In this document: one piece after another, positions 24,140-32,428 of the stretch
Numbering within the stretch: position 1 is the stretch's first letter
Layout of the letters: each line of letters opens with the position of its first letter
DNA from: Thermoleophilaceae bacterium
GTDB lineage: Bacteria > Actinomycetota > Thermoleophilia > Solirubrobacterales > Thermoleophilaceae
Direction: 5' to 3'
Assembly (NCBI GenBank): GCA_030446485.1
Contig: JAUJNF010000002.1
Location: 291,674-355,673, forward strand
DNA length: 64,000 nt
The notes under the pieces: model-generated
What the model was told of the DNA's origin: nothing
The model's input: the letters and a program-made list of their open reading frames with translations, nothing else
Databases searched by the model: none
Position numbers and translations under genes: made by a program

Positions 24140-24595
24140 CTACTCCGGAGGCGCCTCGCCGCTCGCCCGCTCGTTCATCGCCGTATAGCCACCGAAGGCG
24201 ATCGCCGCCGAGGCCAGCAGGCCGAGGAACACGCCCAGCTTGCGGGTGACCTCGAACTCCACGCCCGCCACCTCCTCGCCCCCGCCGGGCGTGAAGATGA
24301 GCCGGAAGAGCACGAGCACCACGGCGAGCGCGCCGGCGATGGCCACGAGCTGACCGGGCGGGATCGGCAGCGCCGGCAGCCTGCCGGCTGCACGCGCCGC
24401 CGTGACGGCGACGGCCACGAGCGCGGCGAGGAAGAGCAGCAGGTCGATGAAGCTGAAGGATTCCCACGCGTTGGCGGCCACGAGCTCGGTGCCGTCGGCC
24501 TCCACGCCGTACCACTTCAGGAACATGAAGAGGAAGAGGAGCAGACCGCCGACCCCGGCGATCATCTCCCCAAAGCTGATTTTCGATGTGTCCAA
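24140..24595 (-). CDS. Four-helix membrane protein of unknown function
   Basis: 151 residues. MDTSKISFGEMIAGVGGLLLFLFMFLKWYG is a typical start of a small actinobacterial membrane family (short Ser/Lys head, GE-I, then helix with W-G at its end). Three more helices follow: FIDLLLFLAALVAVAVTAAR, QLVAIAGALAVVLVLFRLIF and LGVFLGLLASAAIAFGGYTAM. No catalytic motif is seen. Divergent from the M28 peptidase gene, 100 bases away. Confidence 0.65.
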   Translation of the reverse strand: MDTSKISFGEMIAGVGGLLLFLFMFLKWYGVEADGTELVAANAWESFSFIDLLLFLAALVAVAVTAARAAGRLPALPIPPGQLVAIAGALAVVLVLFRLIFTPGGGEEVAGVEFEVTRKLGVFLGLLASAAIAFGGYTAMNERASGEAPPE

Positions 24596-24695
24596 GATGC
24601 TCCCTTCGGCGGATGGTGAAGCGCCACACTAACCGCGCCGCGGGTGTCCGTGTCGGCTGACACGAGACGCCCGCGCGCGCGGACATACTCCGCCG

Positions 24696-25925
24696 ATGGA
24701 CCCACTGCTGGAGATCGAGGACCTGGTCGCCTTCGAGGGCCGCTGGCCGGGCACCGACGCCGAGCGCCGGGCCAGCGGGCATCTGGCGGCCACGCTCGAG
24801 TCCATGGGCCGCGAGGCCACCGTCGAACCGACGCGCGTCTCGCCCAACTACGCGCTCACCCATTTCATCCACGTGCTACTGGCCATCGTGGGAAGCGTCG
24901 CGACCGTGTCGGCGCCCGTCGTGGGCCTCACGCTCCTGGCGCTCGCGGTGGTCTCGACCCTAGGCGACCTCACCGGCACCCTCCAGCTGGCCCGCCGGCT
25001 CACCGGCCGGCGCGCGTCGCAGAACGTCATGTCACGCGGGCAGACGGGCAAGCCCGGCACGCTCATCCTCATCGCGCACTACGACGCCGCCCGAACGGGC
25101 TTCGTCTACTCCCCCGGCATCCTCCGGCGCCTGGCCGCGCTGGGCCGCTTCCTGCATCGCTCGCTGGGCCTGTTCGAGCTGATGTTCTGGCCGATGGTCG
25201 TGCTCCTCGGCTGCGCTGTCGCCCGCGTTCTGGGTGTCGAGTCCGACGTCCTGTCGGCGGTGCAGTTCGTGCCGACCGTGATGCTGATCCTCGCCGCGCC
25301 GCTGCTCGCGAACATCGTGCTCTCCCCGGTAGTGCCCGGCGCGAGCGACAACGCGTCCGGCGTCGCCACGGTGCTCCGCCTGGCGGAGCGCTTCGACGAT
25401 CTCCCCCTGGAGCACTTCGACGTGTGGGTCCTCTTCCCCGGCGCCGAGGAGGGCCTGCTGCTGGGCATGCGCGCCTGGCTACGGCGCCACCGCAAGGAGC
25501 TCGGCAAGCGCTCAACCGTGTTCCTGAACGTCGACACCGTCGGTCACGGCACGGTGCGCTACATGACCAAGGAGGGCCTCGTGCTAGCCGGGCGCTATCA
25601 CCCCACGCTCGTCAATCTCTGCCGCGAGATCGCCGCCGACGACGTGGACGATCGCTTCGGGGCCCGCGGCTACGCCTCCCGCTTCGCCACCGATGCCGTG
25701 GTGGCACGGGCCAAGGGCTTCCCCGCCATCACCATCACCTGCACCGACGCGGTCGACTATCCCCCACACTTCCACCAGATGACCGACACTTCCGACCGCG
25801 TCGAGCCCGCGGCCCTCGAGCGTGCCTACGAGTTCTGCGCCGAGCTGGCGGAGCGGCTGGACGAGACCATCGGCCCGGCGCTCGAACCCGCGGCCAGCGC
25901 CGCGCGGATGCCGTCGAGCGACTGA
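24696..25925 (+). CDS. M28-family zinc peptidase with embedded membrane helices
   Basis: 409 residues. The two-zinc ligand set is recognisable: LILIAHYDAARTG (His, then Asp of the M28 HxD-like site), VVPGASDNASGVA (bridging Asp), FPGAEEGLL (catalytic Glu and zinc Glu), FLNVDTVGHG (Asp) and HFHQMTDTSDRV (last His). Unusually, two hydrophobic blocks interrupt the fold: FIHVLLAIVGSVATVSAPVVGLTLLALAVVS (about residues 58-88) and LFELMFWPMVVLLGCAV plus VPTVMLILAAPLLANIVL (about 155-210). So it is a membrane-embedded aminopeptidase-like protein. A second such gene lies at 32.4 kb. Its last 100 bases overlap the convergent CoA-synthetase gene. Confidence 0.8.
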   Translation: MDPLLEIEDLVAFEGRWPGTDAERRASGHLAATLESMGREATVEPTRVSPNYALTHFIHVLLAIVGSVATVSAPVVGLTLLALAVVSTLGDLTGTLQLARRLTGRRASQNVMSRGQTGKPGTLILIAHYDAARTGFVYSPGILRRLAALGRFLHRSLGLFELMFWPMVVLLGCAVARVLGVESDVLSAVQFVPTVMLILAAPLLANIVLSPVVPGASDNASGVATVLRLAERFDDLPLEHFDVWVLFPGAEEGLLLGMRAWLRRHRKELGKRSTVFLNVDTVGHGTVRYMTKEGLVLAGRYHPTLVNLCREIAADDVDDRFGARGYASRFATDAVVARAKGFPAITITCTDAVDYPPHFHQMTDTSDRVEPAALERAYEFCAELAERLDETIGPALEPAASAARMPSSD

Positions 25926-27820
25926 GGGTTCTCGGCGCTCGAGAGGTCGCCGGGGTCCTCCCCCACCGCCGCCGCACGGACCGCCCGCCGCAGGATCTTG
26001 GCTGAGCGCGTTTTCGGCAACGCCTCCACCAGCACCACGCGCGCGGGCTTGAACGGGCGGCCGAGCTCGTGCGCCACGAGCTCCCGCAGCTCCTCGGCGA
26101 GCGACGCGTCCGCGCCGGGGGCCACCACGAAGCACCACACCGCCTCGCCCTTCGTCTCGTCGGGCACCCCCACCACCGCCGACTCCGCCACCCGCGCGTG
26201 CGACGCCAGCGCCGACTCCACCTCGGCGGGCCCCAGCCGCTTCCCGGCCACGTTGATCGTGTCGTCCGAGCGGCCGAGCAGGAACCACTGCCCATCCTCG
26301 TCGATGCGCGCCCAGTCGCCGTGGCGCCACGCGCCCTCGTAGGTGGACCAGTAGGTCTCGAGGTAGCGCTCGCGGTCGCCCCAGATGCCGCGCGTCATCC
26401 CCGGCCAGGGCTGCTTGCACACCAGCTCGCCCACCTCCCCGCGCACCGGTCGCCCCGCGGCGTCGAACACGTCGACGTCCATGCCGAGCGACGCGCCGCC
26501 GAGCGAGCACTCCTTGATGGGCTCGACGGGAAACGGCGTGAGGAAGCACGCGCCCACCTCCGTGCCCCCCGAGAGGTTGATGATCGGCACGCCTCCGCCC
26601 GTGACCCGCTGCAGCCAGCGGTAGCCGTCGGGGTTCCACGGCTCGCCGGTCGAGCCGAGGATGCGCACCGTCGAGAGGTCGTGCGCGGCCGGCCATTCGT
26701 CGCCGCGCGTCTTGAGCGCCCGGATCAACGTGGGCGACACGCCCAGCATCGTCACTCCGTGGCGCTCGACCGAGGCCCACAGCCGGCTCGGGTCGGGCCA
26801 GTCCGGCGCCCCCTCGTACATCACCATCGCGGCGCCCAGGGCGTGCGCGCCCACCATCGACAGCGGGCCCATGATCCAGCCCATGTCGGTGAACCAGTAG
26901 AAGACATCGCCCGAGCGCACGTCGGTCTGGTAGGCGACCTCCGAGGCGATCTTCACGAGGAACCCGCCGTGCACGTGCACCGCCCCCTTGGGCCGCCCGG
27001 TGGTGCCCGAGGTGTAGGCGATCATGAACGGGTCCTCGGCGTCCGTGTCGGCGGGTTCCACGCGCGCGCCCCCGTGCGGGGCTACGAACTCGGACCAGGC
27101 CACGTCGCGGCCGGCGCGCATGGGCACCTCCAGGCCGAGGTTGTCGAGCACCACCACGCGCTCGACGCTCGGGCACTGGGCCACGGCCTCGTCGGCGGCG
27201 GGCTTCATCGGCCCGTGCTGCCCCCGGCGCCAGGTGCCGTCGGCGGTGAACAGCAGCTTGGCCCGGGCGTCCTGCAGCCGCGAGGCCACCGCCGACGGCG
27301 CGAAGCCCGAGAAGATCGGCATGTAGATGGCCCCGAGCTTGGCCGTGGCGTAGGCGGCCACCACCGCCTCGGGCACCATCGGCATGAAGACGCCGACGGC
27401 GTCGCCCTTCTCCACGCCGGCGGCGGTCATCGCCGCCGCCATGGCATCGACCTGCGCGCGCAGCTCGCCGAACGTGAGCGATCGCACCGCACCGGACTCC
27501 GACTCGGCGATGAGCGCCGGACGGCCGGTGGCGTCCGCGTCGGCGGCCCAGCGGTCGACGCAGTTGGTCACGAGGTTCACGCTGCCGCCACCGAACCAGC
27601 GCGCCCAGGGCACGCCGTTCGAGGTGTCGAGCACCTGCTCGTAGGGGGTGGAGAACTCCAGGCCGAGGTCCCGCACCGCCGCATCCCAGTACCACTCGAC
27701 GTCGGCGATCGAGCGCCGGCGCAGCTCGTCGATCGATTCGATCCCGTGTGCGCGCATCAGCCGGGTGACGTTGGCGGCCTCGACGTACTCGGGCGTCGGC
27801 TCCCAGGCGTGCTCGGTCAT
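25826..27820 (-). CDS. Acetyl-/acyl-CoA synthetase (AMP-forming)
   Basis: 664 residues. It has the standard ANL-superfamily order: N-terminal ACS cap (WYWDAAVRDLGLEFSTPYEQVLD), P-loop YTSGTTGRPKGAVHVHGG, NLSGGTEVGACF, hinge WARIDEDGQWFLLGRSDDTINVAGKRLGPAEVE and the catalytic lysine in KTRSAKILRR. It activates a carboxylic acid with ATP and CoA. Overall it resembles acetyl-CoA synthetase paralogues of actinobacteria; acetate, propionate or another short acid are possible. It overlaps the M28 gene tail to tail by 100 bases, with a Ser-rich C-terminal tail (VSSSRSASSAQNS) in the overlap. Confidence 0.82.
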   Translation of the reverse strand: MTEHAWEPTPEYVEAANVTRLMRAHGIESIDELRRRSIADVEWYWDAAVRDLGLEFSTPYEQVLDTSNGVPWARWFGGGSVNLVTNCVDRWAADADATGRPALIAESESGAVRSLTFGELRAQVDAMAAAMTAAGVEKGDAVGVFMPMVPEAVVAAYATAKLGAIYMPIFSGFAPSAVASRLQDARAKLLFTADGTWRRGQHGPMKPAADEAVAQCPSVERVVVLDNLGLEVPMRAGRDVAWSEFVAPHGGARVEPADTDAEDPFMIAYTSGTTGRPKGAVHVHGGFLVKIASEVAYQTDVRSGDVFYWFTDMGWIMGPLSMVGAHALGAAMVMYEGAPDWPDPSRLWASVERHGVTMLGVSPTLIRALKTRGDEWPAAHDLSTVRILGSTGEPWNPDGYRWLQRVTGGGVPIINLSGGTEVGACFLTPFPVEPIKECSLGGASLGMDVDVFDAAGRPVRGEVGELVCKQPWPGMTRGIWGDRERYLETYWSTYEGAWRHGDWARIDEDGQWFLLGRSDDTINVAGKRLGPAEVESALASHARVAESAVVGVPDETKGEAVWCFVVAPGADASLAEELRELVAHELGRPFKPARVVLVEALPKTRSAKILRRAVRAAAVGEDPGDLSSAENPQSLDGIRAALAAGSSAGPMVSSSRSASSAQNS

Positions 27821-27890
27821 GGCGCGGGGCGATCCTACCCTGGCTTCCGAGCGCGCTCACCGCCGCCGCTGGCTACGCTTCGACGGTCTC

Positions 27891-28397
27891 ATGCTGATCG
27901 ACACCCGGGACACCCACCGCGATCGCGACGACTCCGCGCTGCCGCCGGCGGACGCCGTGTCGCTCACCGCCGGGGTGTCCCTGGCAGTGGGAGTGATCCA
28001 CGCCGTTGCGACGCCGGGACACTTCAGCGAGCTGTGGCTCTACGGCGTCCTCTTCGGCGTGGTGGCCGTGGCCCAGGTGGCGTGGGCGGTGCTTCTCTAC
28101 AAGCGGCCGGAGCCGACGCTCATGCGGAAGGCCGCTCTGGCCAACGCCTTCGTGATCGGGGCCTGGATCATGGCCCACACGGTGGGCATCCCCTTCGGAG
28201 AACCGGGCCCCGAGACGATGGGCACGCTCGGAATCATGGCCACTGTCGACGAGGTCTTCCTGGTGCTCACGCCGTGGCTGCTGCCCGCGGTGGCGCTGAA
28301 GGGGAGCCGCGGGGAGCGGCGACGCTACGAGTGGGCGGCCATCGCCCTGTGCGTGGCCAGCTTTAGCGCCGTGCTGCTGGCCGGGGGGCATCACTAG
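27891..28397 (+). CDS. Membrane protein of unknown function
   Basis: 168 residues from ATG 27891. Helices: AVSLTAGVSLAVGVIHAVATPGHF, LWLYGVLFGVVAVAQVAWAVLLY, ALANAFVIGAWIMAHTVGIPFG, and VFLVLTPWLLPAVAL, then WAAIALCVASFSAVLLAGGHH. Histidines sit in or near helices (IHAVATPGHF, AHTVG, GGHH), which could bind metal or heme, but I do not recognise the family. Divergent from the CoA-synthetase gene. Confidence 0.6.
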   Translation: MLIDTRDTHRDRDDSALPPADAVSLTAGVSLAVGVIHAVATPGHFSELWLYGVLFGVVAVAQVAWAVLLYKRPEPTLMRKAALANAFVIGAWIMAHTVGIPFGEPGPETMGTLGIMATVDEVFLVLTPWLLPAVALKGSRGERRRYEWAAIALCVASFSAVLLAGGHH

Positions 28398-28484
28398 GGC
28401 GGGGGGCGGGAGACGGTGGACGGTGGACAACTGCCACTCGTCAGCGTTGCGGCAGCCTCCGCCGCTGTTGTCACATGTAGCTAA

Positions 28485-30008
28485 TTACACCGGCGTGACC
28501 GCGTTGCGCTTGGCCGGCCAGTCGCGGGCCTTCGACGCGCAGGCGGCGAAGCGCCGGACGAGCTCGGTGCGTAGGTCCTCCGGCTGGATCACGGCGTCCA
28601 CCACGAGCTCGGAGGCCAGGTGGAGCACGTCGATCTCCTCGGCGTACTCCGTTCGCAGCCGCTCCACGAAGCGCTCGCGCTCGGCCGGGTCCTCGATCTC
28701 CTGCACGCGGTTGTAGAAGACGGCGTTCACCGCCGCCTGGGGGCCCATCACGGCGATGCGCGCCCCCGGCAGGGCGAGGCAGGCGTCGGGGTCGAAGGCC
28801 GGGCCCGCCATCGCGTAGAGGCCCGCGCCGTAGGCCTTGCGCACGATCACCGACAGCTTGGGCACCGTGGCCTCGGACACCGCCGAGATCATCTTCGCGC
28901 CCGCCCGGATGATCCCCTGGCGCTCGACCGCGGTGCCGATCATGAAGCCCGGCACGTCGGCCAGGAAGAGCAGCGGGATGGAGAAGGCGTTGCAGGTCCA
29001 GATGAAGCGAGCCGCCTTGTCAGACGAGTCGACGAAGAGCACACCGCCGCGCTGGCGCGGCTGGTTGGCCACGATGCCCACGACCCGCCCCTCGAGCCGG
29101 GCGTAGCCCACCACCAGCTCCTTGGCGAAGCGCCGCTGCACCTCGAGGAACGAGCCGGCGTCCACCAGGGCGTCGATCAGCTCCAGCATGTCGAACGGCT
29201 TGTTCTCGTCCTCCGGAACGAGCTCGCGGATGGGCGTCTGGCTCGACGGGCCGGCCGGCGGGCCGGGCGGCGGCGGTTCGCGCCAGCTCTGCGGGAAGTA
29301 GGAGAGGTAGCGGCGGGCGATGTCGATGCCCTCCTCGTCGCTCTTCACCAGGAAGTGCCCGACGCCGCTCACCGACGTGTGCATGCGCGCGCCGCCCATC
29401 TCCTCGAGCGTGACGGTCTCCCCGATCACCATCTCGGCCATCCGCGGCGAGCCCAGGTACATCGAGGCGTTCCCGTCGCGCATGATCACGACGTCGCAGA
29501 ACGCCGGTATGTAGGCGCCGCCCGCCGCGCTCGGACCGAACAGCACGCACACCTGCGGCACGACCCCCGACAGCTTCACCTCGGTGTGGAAGATGCGCCC
29601 GGCGTGGCGGCGGCCCGGGAACATCTGCACCTGCTCGGTGATGCGCGCGCCGGCGGAGTCGACCATGTACACCAGTGGCACCAGCGTGGCCAGCGCCCGC
29701 TCCTGGATGCGGATGATCTTCTCGACGGTGCGCGGCCCCCACGAGCCGGCCTTGACGGTCGGGTCGTTGGCCATCAGGCACACCGGCCGGCCGTCGATGG
29801 TGGCGGTGCCGGTCACCACGCCGTCGGCACCGAAGCCCTCCTCTTCCCAGTTCGCCAGCAGGCCGTCCTCGGTGAGGGACCCGGGATCGATCAGCCGCGC
29901 TACGCGCTCACGGACGGGCAGCTTGCCCTGCTCCGCGGCCTTCTCGTGGTGGCGCTCGGGGCCGCCGCGACGGGCGCGCTCGAGGGCCTCCCCCAGGTCA
30001 GAGGCCAA
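28485..30008 (-). CDS. Acyl-CoA carboxylase, carboxyltransferase (beta) subunit
   Basis: 507 residues from a TTG at 30006-30008 that overlaps the end of the 3-hydroxyacyl-CoA dehydrogenase gene; no better start lies nearby. Two crotonase-like halves: the N half with PVCLMANDPTVKAGSWG and PLVYMVDSAGARITEQ, FGPSAAGGAYIPAFCD; the C half with VGIVANQPRQRGGVLFVDSSDKAARFIWTCNAFSIPLLFLADVPGFMIG and AYGAGLYAMAGPAFDP. This is the propionyl-/methylcrotonyl-/acetyl-CoA carboxylase beta type: it moves a carboxyl from biotin to an acyl-CoA. The NFD insert between lobes (VPEDENKPFDMLELIDALVDAG) is standard. The biotin carboxylase partner is not in this window. The adjacent HMG-CoA lyase and hydratase suggest methylcrotonyl- or geranyl-type use, but propionyl-CoA is equally possible. 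Confidence 0.85.
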   Translation of the reverse strand: MASDLGEALERARRGGPERHHEKAAEQGKLPVRERVARLIDPGSLTEDGLLANWEEEGFGADGVVTGTATIDGRPVCLMANDPTVKAGSWGPRTVEKIIRIQERALATLVPLVYMVDSAGARITEQVQMFPGRRHAGRIFHTEVKLSGVVPQVCVLFGPSAAGGAYIPAFCDVVIMRDGNASMYLGSPRMAEMVIGETVTLEEMGGARMHTSVSGVGHFLVKSDEEGIDIARRYLSYFPQSWREPPPPGPPAGPSSQTPIRELVPEDENKPFDMLELIDALVDAGSFLEVQRRFAKELVVGYARLEGRVVGIVANQPRQRGGVLFVDSSDKAARFIWTCNAFSIPLLFLADVPGFMIGTAVERQGIIRAGAKMISAVSEATVPKLSVIVRKAYGAGLYAMAGPAFDPDACLALPGARIAVMGPQAAVNAVFYNRVQEIEDPAERERFVERLRTEYAEEIDVLHLASELVVDAVIQPEDLRTELVRRFAACASKARDWPAKRNAVTPV

Positions 30009-30882
30009 GCTCGACGGGCAGCGGCTTCTCTCCCGAGTAGTCGTAGAAGCCCTTGCCCGACTTCCTCCCGTACCAGCCGGCGGAGACCATCTTGCGCAGC
30101 GTCGGCGGGGCGGCGAAGCGGCGCTCGCGGTACTCGTCGAACATGATGTCGGCGATGGCCTTGGTGGTGTCGAGGCCGACGAAGTCGAGCAGCGTGAAGG
30201 GGCCCATCGGGTGGTTGGCACCGGCCTTCATGGCGGCGTCGATCTGCTCGATCGAGCCCGCGCCCTCCTCGTAGGCCCGGATGGCGTCCAGCATGAAGGG
30301 CACGAGCAGGCGGTTGACGATGAAGCCCGTCTTGTCCTTGGCGTGCACGGTGAGCTTGCCCACCCGCTCGCCGAACGAGAAGCCCGTGGCCAGGGTGTCC
30401 TCGGCCGTGGTCACGGTCTGCACGACCTCAAGCAGCGGCATCACCTGGGCAGGGTTGAAGAAGTGCAGCCCGAGGAAGCGGTCGGGACGCCCGGTGGCCG
30501 CGGCCTGGTCGATCACCGCCAGCGACGACGTGTTGGTGGCGAAGATTCCCTCCTGCTTCACCACCCCGTCGAGCTCCCGCCACAGCTCGAGCTTCATGGC
30601 GAGGTCCTCGGTGATCGCCTCGATCACCAGGTCGCAGTCGGCGAACGGCCCGGCCTCGAGCGTGCCGGTGATCCGGCCCCGGACGCCGTCCGCGTCGGCC
30701 TGCTCCATTCGGCCCTTCTCGACGGCGCGGGCGAGCTGCTTATCGATCTTCCCGATCCCCTTGTCGAGGCGCTCCTGGTCGCAATCGCGCAGGACCACCT
30801 CGTAGCCGGCCTGCGCCGACACCTGAGCGATGCCGTGACCCATGAGCCCCGCCCCGCACACGCCCACCTTCGAAATGTCCAT
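29998..30882 (-). CDS. 3-hydroxybutyryl-CoA (3-hydroxyacyl-CoA) dehydrogenase
   Basis: 294 residues, full length for the family. NAD-binding GAGLMGHGIAQ at residues 10-20; catalytic Ser in FATNTSSLA, His in HFFNPAQVMPLLE, and Asn in ANHPMGPFTLLDFVGLD; the C-terminal domain ends in GWYGRKSGKGFYDY. It oxidises (S)-3-hydroxyacyl-CoA with NAD(P) in fatty-acid or butanoate metabolism. It is followed by the carboxyltransferase (overlap) and divergent from the enoyl-CoA hydratase, 51 bases away, so a shared divergent promoter is likely. Confidence 0.9.
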   Translation of the reverse strand: MDISKVGVCGAGLMGHGIAQVSAQAGYEVVLRDCDQERLDKGIGKIDKQLARAVEKGRMEQADADGVRGRITGTLEAGPFADCDLVIEAITEDLAMKLELWRELDGVVKQEGIFATNTSSLAVIDQAAATGRPDRFLGLHFFNPAQVMPLLEVVQTVTTAEDTLATGFSFGERVGKLTVHAKDKTGFIVNRLLVPFMLDAIRAYEEGAGSIEQIDAAMKAGANHPMGPFTLLDFVGLDTTKAIADIMFDEYRERRFAAPPTLRKMVSAGWYGRKSGKGFYDYSGEKPLPVELGL

Positions 30883-30933
30883 TAGCCTCCGCCGCTGTCG
30901 TCGATTCGAGCCTTCGAGCGCCGGGGAGCCTAC

Positions 30934-31713
30934 ATGTCATTGGTCGAGACGGAGGACCGCGGCGCCGTGCGCCACGTGGTCATGACGCGTGCGGAGAAGC
31001 GCAACGCGATGAACGACGAGCTGGTGCTGGCGCTCGGCGCGGCCTTCGCGGAGGCGGCCGCGGACCACTCGGTGCGGGTGGTGGTCGTGCGCGGCGACGG
31101 ACCCATGTTCTCCTCCGGAATGGACCTCGGCGGCCTGCGCGCGCTGTCCGAGAGCCCCGAGTCCCTGCGGCCCTTCCGGGGCGAGGTGCTGCGGGCCTGG
31201 AACCTGCTCGAGGAGATGACCAAGCCGACGATCTGCCAGATCCACGGCGCCTGCATCGGCGGCGCCATGGAGCTGGCGCTTGCGGCCGACATGCGGGTGA
31301 TGGCGGAGGACGCGGTGGCCGGCCTGGCCGAGGTGCGGATCGGCCTGCTCCCCGACGTCGGCGGCTGCTCGCGCCTGCCCGCGGTGGTGGGCCTCGGCGT
31401 GGCCAAGGAGCTGATCATGACCGGCAAGGTGATCGACGGCCGGGAGGCCCACCGCATCGGCTTCGCGAACCGGATCGCGCCGGCCGATCAGCTCGAGGCG
31501 GCCACCGCCGGCCTGTGCGAAGAGCTCCTGGCCTGCGCGCCGGCGGCCGTGGGGCTCGCCAAGCGCGTGATGGACTCGGCGGCCAAGCCGGCGCTGGCGG
31601 CCACGCTCGAGCACGAGGTAACTGCGCAGGAGCTGCTCGCCCGGAGCGAGGACTTCGCCGAGGGCGCCGCGGCCTTCCAGGAGAAGCGCGCGCCGGAGTT
31701 CGCCGGGCGCTAG
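30934..31713 (+). CDS. Enoyl-CoA hydratase/isomerase family protein
   Basis: 259 residues. Crotonase fold: TRAEKRNAMNDELVLAL, oxyanion-hole glycines in MFSSGMDLGGL and HGACIGGAMELALAADMRV, and the helix with AEVRIGLLPDVGGCSRLP. The first usual catalytic Glu is at A-G-L-A-E in this stretch; the second (in the CIGGAMELA segment) is in the expected place. Hydration of enoyl-CoA in beta-oxidation is the likely reaction, though crotonase paralogues vary. Two hairpins follow the stop. Divergent from the 3-hydroxyacyl-CoA dehydrogenase. Confidence 0.82.
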   Translation: MSLVETEDRGAVRHVVMTRAEKRNAMNDELVLALGAAFAEAAADHSVRVVVVRGDGPMFSSGMDLGGLRALSESPESLRPFRGEVLRAWNLLEEMTKPTICQIHGACIGGAMELALAADMRVMAEDAVAGLAEVRIGLLPDVGGCSRLPAVVGLGVAKELIMTGKVIDGREAHRIGFANRIAPADQLEAATAGLCEELLACAPAAVGLAKRVMDSAAKPALAATLEHEVTAQELLARSEDFAEGAAAFQEKRAPEFAGR

Positions 31714-31748
31714 TGCCGGGGCACCGGGAGGGGCCGAACTTCAATCGA

Positions 31749-31788
31749 TTGAACGCTTTCCGACCCCATGGGGTCACAAAGCGTTCAA
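31749..31788 (+). terminator. Long nested hairpin after the enoyl-CoA hydratase gene
   Basis: TTGAACGCTTT at 31749-31759 pairs with AAAGCGTTCAA at 31778-31788; inside, GACCCC-AT-GGGGTC forms a second stem. Likely terminator for the hydratase. Confidence 0.6.
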
Positions 31789-31835
31789 CAGTCTCCGTTT
31801 CGCCCGTCGGAGGGGGGCTTCCCACTCCGAAACGC

Positions 31836-31863
31836 AGCGGGGCGGCCCGAAGGCCGCCCCGCT
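31836..31863. terminator. GC-rich hairpin between convergent genes
   Basis: AGCGGGGCGGCC-CGAA-GGCCGCCCCGCT, a perfect 12-bp stem with a CGAA tetraloop, 20 bases after the stop of the minus-strand DUF4383 gene. It can serve both strands. Confidence 0.7.
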
Positions 31864-31884
31864 GAGCACAACCGGCTGTCCGAG

Positions 31885-32385
31885 CTAGTGCCCGGCGCGG
31901 TCGGCCGCGTCGCGTGTGGGCAGCAGGGCCGCCAGGAGCGCCGCTGCCGCCAGCGCCGCGTGGAGGAGGTTGCCCTCGGTGTTCACCGGGATGAGGCCGA
32001 GCACGTCCTCGCTGTCGATGAAGCCGAGCACCGTCACGGCCACGTACGCCACGCCGAAGATCAGCGCGATCGTCCGGGCCAGGTTGGCCTGGACCGAGCC
32101 GAACAGCAGCAACGCCCCGGTGGCGATGTGCACGATGTTCTCCCAGCCGTTGATATCGAAGATGCCGAATAGCTCACCCCGCGCGCCCGGGTTCAGGCTG
32201 TCCGGCAGCGCGAAGTCGCTCCCGTTCTCGACGAAGAAGCCGAGGATGCCGACGACGACGAGCACCAGCCCGAAGATCAGGCAGAAGAGCTGAGCGAGGC
32301 TCCGCTTCTTCTCGCCGTGCCCGGCGTCCGCGGAGGTACCGCCGGTGGCCCCCGCCCTGCGGGCCCCTGTGCTTCCTTCCATCAC
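31885..32385 (-). CDS. DUF4383 membrane protein
   Basis: 166 residues. After a basic head (HGEKKRSLAQ) come four helices: LFCLIFGLVLVVVGILGFFVE, IVHIATGALLLFGSVQANLARTIALIFGVAYVAVTVLGFI and LLHAALAAAALLAALL. The pattern GELFGIFDINGWENIVHIATGALLL is the DUF4383 signature; these proteins are widespread in actinobacteria and have no known function. Confidence 0.8.
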   Translation of the reverse strand: MMEGSTGARRAGATGGTSADAGHGEKKRSLAQLFCLIFGLVLVVVGILGFFVENGSDFALPDSLNPGARGELFGIFDINGWENIVHIATGALLLFGSVQANLARTIALIFGVAYVAVTVLGFIDSEDVLGLIPVNTEGNLLHAALAAAALLAALLPTRDAADRAGH

Positions 32386-32428
32386 TTGCCTCCTGTGCGT
32401 TCGCTTGAAATCAAAGTCCCGTCATTGA

